From contig OY755243.1 in the NCBI GenBank assembly GCA_963576725.1, forward strand, positions 38,673,243 through 38,737,242: a DNA stretch of 64,000 nt, written 5' to 3'. Positions 62,411 to 64,000 of this stretch are shown here, piece by piece (position 1 is the stretch's first letter; every line of letters begins with the position of its first letter). The position numbers and the translations under genes were made by a program. Source of the stretch: Azorinus chamasolen (taxonomy: Eukaryota; Mollusca; Bivalvia; Cardiida; Solecurtidae). A model generated the notes under the pieces. It had not been told where the DNA came from. It did no database searches and was given only the letters and a program-made list of their open reading frames with translations.

Positions 62411-62690
62411 AGATTCCTATTTTTTAGCTTTTCTGTTTTTAAAGAAAAAAGTCGAGCTATTGTGATCACTGGGTCGTAGGTTTTTGCATCGGCAGTGCAG
62501 TGAGCGTTCAAAAACTTTAATGTAGCTGATTAATCAAAAGTATAAGAGGTATCAACATGAAACTTCATAGGTTAGTAGATCTCTTTGAGGAGAAGTGTTT
62601 GCAGTGGACAAGCCCCAAATCAGCGTTAGCGGCGCACGTGGCTCTTGTATTTATAGTGTCACTTTAGAGGGGTTTTACTGTGCAAAAATA
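62411..62690. other. Unclassified repeat-like stretch
   Basis: AAGAAAAAAGTCGAGCTATT and GTGATCACTGGGTCGTAGGT, then GTATCAACATGAAACTTCAT; the style resembles mollusc pearl-type units. GCGGCGCACGTGGCTCTTGT lies near its end. Confidence 0.3.
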
Positions 62691-62894
62691 TACAGTAGAA
62701 CCTGTTTTAAGCAACTTTGAATTGATTGAGCGCAGAAATCTTAAAAAGCAGGTGGTTGCTTAATGCAGGCCAAAAGTAGCTCCTGTAGGAGCTTTCTGCA
62801 TTACTTTTGACCTGCATTAGGTTACCATTTCCCTTATAGACCCATATATAACCTATACCTCTTTTTGATGGTCGCTAAAGACAGATTTTACTGT
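62691..62894. mobile_element. Palindromic element, family G, shortened arm
   Basis: TACAGTAGAACCTGTTTTAA to GACAGATTTTACTGTA. The centre is GCTCCTGTAGGAGC. The left arm lacks the AATGCAGAAA piece present on the right. Confidence 0.65.
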
Positions 62895-62949
62895 ACTTCA
62901 GCATGCTAGGTATGGAACTTTAGTTTGCAATGGTCACCATTGTTAATTT

Positions 62950-63088
62950 AACCCATATCACCACCTAGCCATTCATGTACAAACAGCTAATGGATCCTGA
63001 TGAGACACCAAAGTGTTTGACACTTGGTCAGTCAGTTTCTGTAAAGCTTGAACAAATTGAAAGTAAGAAACCTTGCTACATGTCAAAG
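62950..63088. mobile_element. Degenerate family J element
   Basis: TTAACCCATATCACCACCTA, ACAAACAGCTAATGGATCCT, GATGAGACACCAAAGTGTTT and GGTCAGTCAGTTTCTGTAAA. Confidence 0.4.
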
Positions 63089-63090
63089 TT

Positions 63091-63339
63091 TAACCCTTCG
63101 CTTGCTATTCACGTCAATATACCTACCTGTAAATAGTGAAGACCCAGATAAGACAGCTCCTGCAGGAGCTGTCTCATCAGGGTCTGCACTATTTACAAGT
63201 TGATTGTGCAACCAGCGCACTCTACAGCAGTGATTGCACAGCGAATTACTTGTACACAGTGAATATATATGTAATTATACAACAGGGCATGGGTAAAGAA
63301 GGAGAAATGTATTTTATAATTCAGCAAGCGAAGGGTTAA
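63091..63339 (+). mobile_element. Palindromic TTAA element, family B (copy 6)
   Basis: TTAACCCTTCGCTTGCTATT to CAAGCGAAGGGTTAA. The centre is GCTCCTGCAGGAGC. The long open frame ends in the terminal TTAA. Confidence 0.78.
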
Positions 63340-63359
63340 GCATACAGGATAAGTGTGTG

Positions 63360-63597
63360 CCCATTATTCCATGAATATTCATATAAGAATTAATTATGTC
63401 ATTGATATTCATTAGATTGTTATAAAAGCACATGGACACAGGAATATTTGGCCATGGCACAAACTATAGATTCAATAATTTTTATTAGGTCATAAACAGA
63501 GCAGACCCTGATCAGATGGCTCTTACAGGAAGCATCTGATCTGGGTCTACTCTTTTTGCAATGGCATAGAAAGATGTACTTATGGAGAAAAGGCTTA
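63360..63597. mobile_element. Family D element (fairly complete)
   Basis: CATTATTCCATGAATATTCA, TTTGGCCATGGCACAAACTA, AACAGAGCAGACCCTGATCA, GATGGCTCTTACAGGAAGCA, TCTGATCTGGGTCTACTCTT and GGAGAAAAGGCTTAA. Confidence 0.55.
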
Positions 63598-63723
63598 ATC
63601 TGCTACTGGTTAAGGATACACATGTATTTTAAATAAAATGACTCGTATTAGATAACCTCAGCTTTACCCATTGCCAAATTGTCATGTTTTCTATTCACTG
63701 AGCAAAGATTTTAGCTTACATTC

Positions 63724-63922
63724 TTAATCCTTACAACGCTGACTTTTCAGAAGGGCTATAGGTCAAGTCTACAGTGAATATTTGGGGATTTTTCTAAAGA
63801 AAAGTGTAACATGACAAACAGTGCAGACCCTGATGAGAGGGCTCCTCTAGGAGCCCTCTCATCTGGGTCTACACTGTTTGTATATGACATTAGTGACTCG
63901 TGTCCCACACAGTTAGGGTTAA
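63724..63922. mobile_element. Palindromic TTAA element, family F
   Basis: TTAATCCTTACAACGCTGAC to CACAGTTAGGGTTAA. The core GATGAGAGGGCTCCTCTAGG and inverse lies within AACAGTGCAGACCC / GGGTCTACACTGTT, followed by the family F AGTGACTCGTGTCCCAC. Confidence 0.72.
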
Positions 63923-64000
63923 TGCCAGTATCTGTGAATACCTGTGTCAGAAAGACAGCATATATTTTCTCTCACAACAAAGGGTAGGGAAATTCCCATT

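Overview
The window is eukaryotic, AT-rich and dominated by repeats. It is most likely from a bivalve mollusc. The evidence is spliced coding fragments, a tRNA-headed SINE of the RUDI/V-SINE type widespread in molluscs, pearl-like elements with (CTGT)n followed by ~160-bp tandem units, an L1-type LINE and a Ty3/gypsy-type LTR element. A zebra-mussel-like genome (Dreissena) is a guess from repeat style only. No bacterial features, rRNA genes, intact tRNA genes or CRISPR arrays are visible.

Layout. 1-2.5 kb: remains of a minus-strand gene for a cysteine-protease-like domain. It is split by exon-bearing tandem duplications and by a GC-rich TIR transposon. 2.5-15.3 kb: intron-like or intergenic DNA filled with short palindromic elements, a ~168-bp tandem-repeat element and two unusual TIR elements. 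15.3-29.9 kb: a nested insertion. A 455-bp perfect direct repeat (15322-15776 and 29399-29853) brackets a minus-strand LINE, and a plus-strand LTR retrotransposon with equal-length, apparently identical LTRs (16505-23111) sits inside the LINE ORF2 with a 4-bp ATAT target duplication. 31.1-32.0 kb: the best host-gene candidate, one large spliced exon of a basic, proline-rich adaptor-like protein, with a possible small downstream exon at 33.7 kb. 32-64 kb: more palindromic elements, two pearl-like elements, minisatellites of 33, 75 and ~55 bp, a TIR element carrying a short exon with a CRE site (45.4-46.6 kb), and a 1.5-kb TIR element (52.2-53.7 kb).

The most striking system is a superfamily of about 60 short (200-250 bp) non-autonomous elements. 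I sorted them by arm sequence into families A to J (my own labels). Most begin TTAACCC and end GGGTTAA, behave as TTAA-targeted (piggyBac-like) insertions, and carry a long central palindrome. Families with unrelated arms share the same centre, GCTCCTNNAGGAGC. Nested copies prove the TTAA target, many neighbours share one TTAA, and one family has twice expanded its right arm into a tandem array. Family ends are read by eye and may be off by a few bases.

The LTR element shows an in-frame U_UUA_AAC heptamer exactly where the pol frame opens, and an in-frame loss of most of RT, RNase H and integrase. It is therefore non-autonomous, although its LTRs look brand new.
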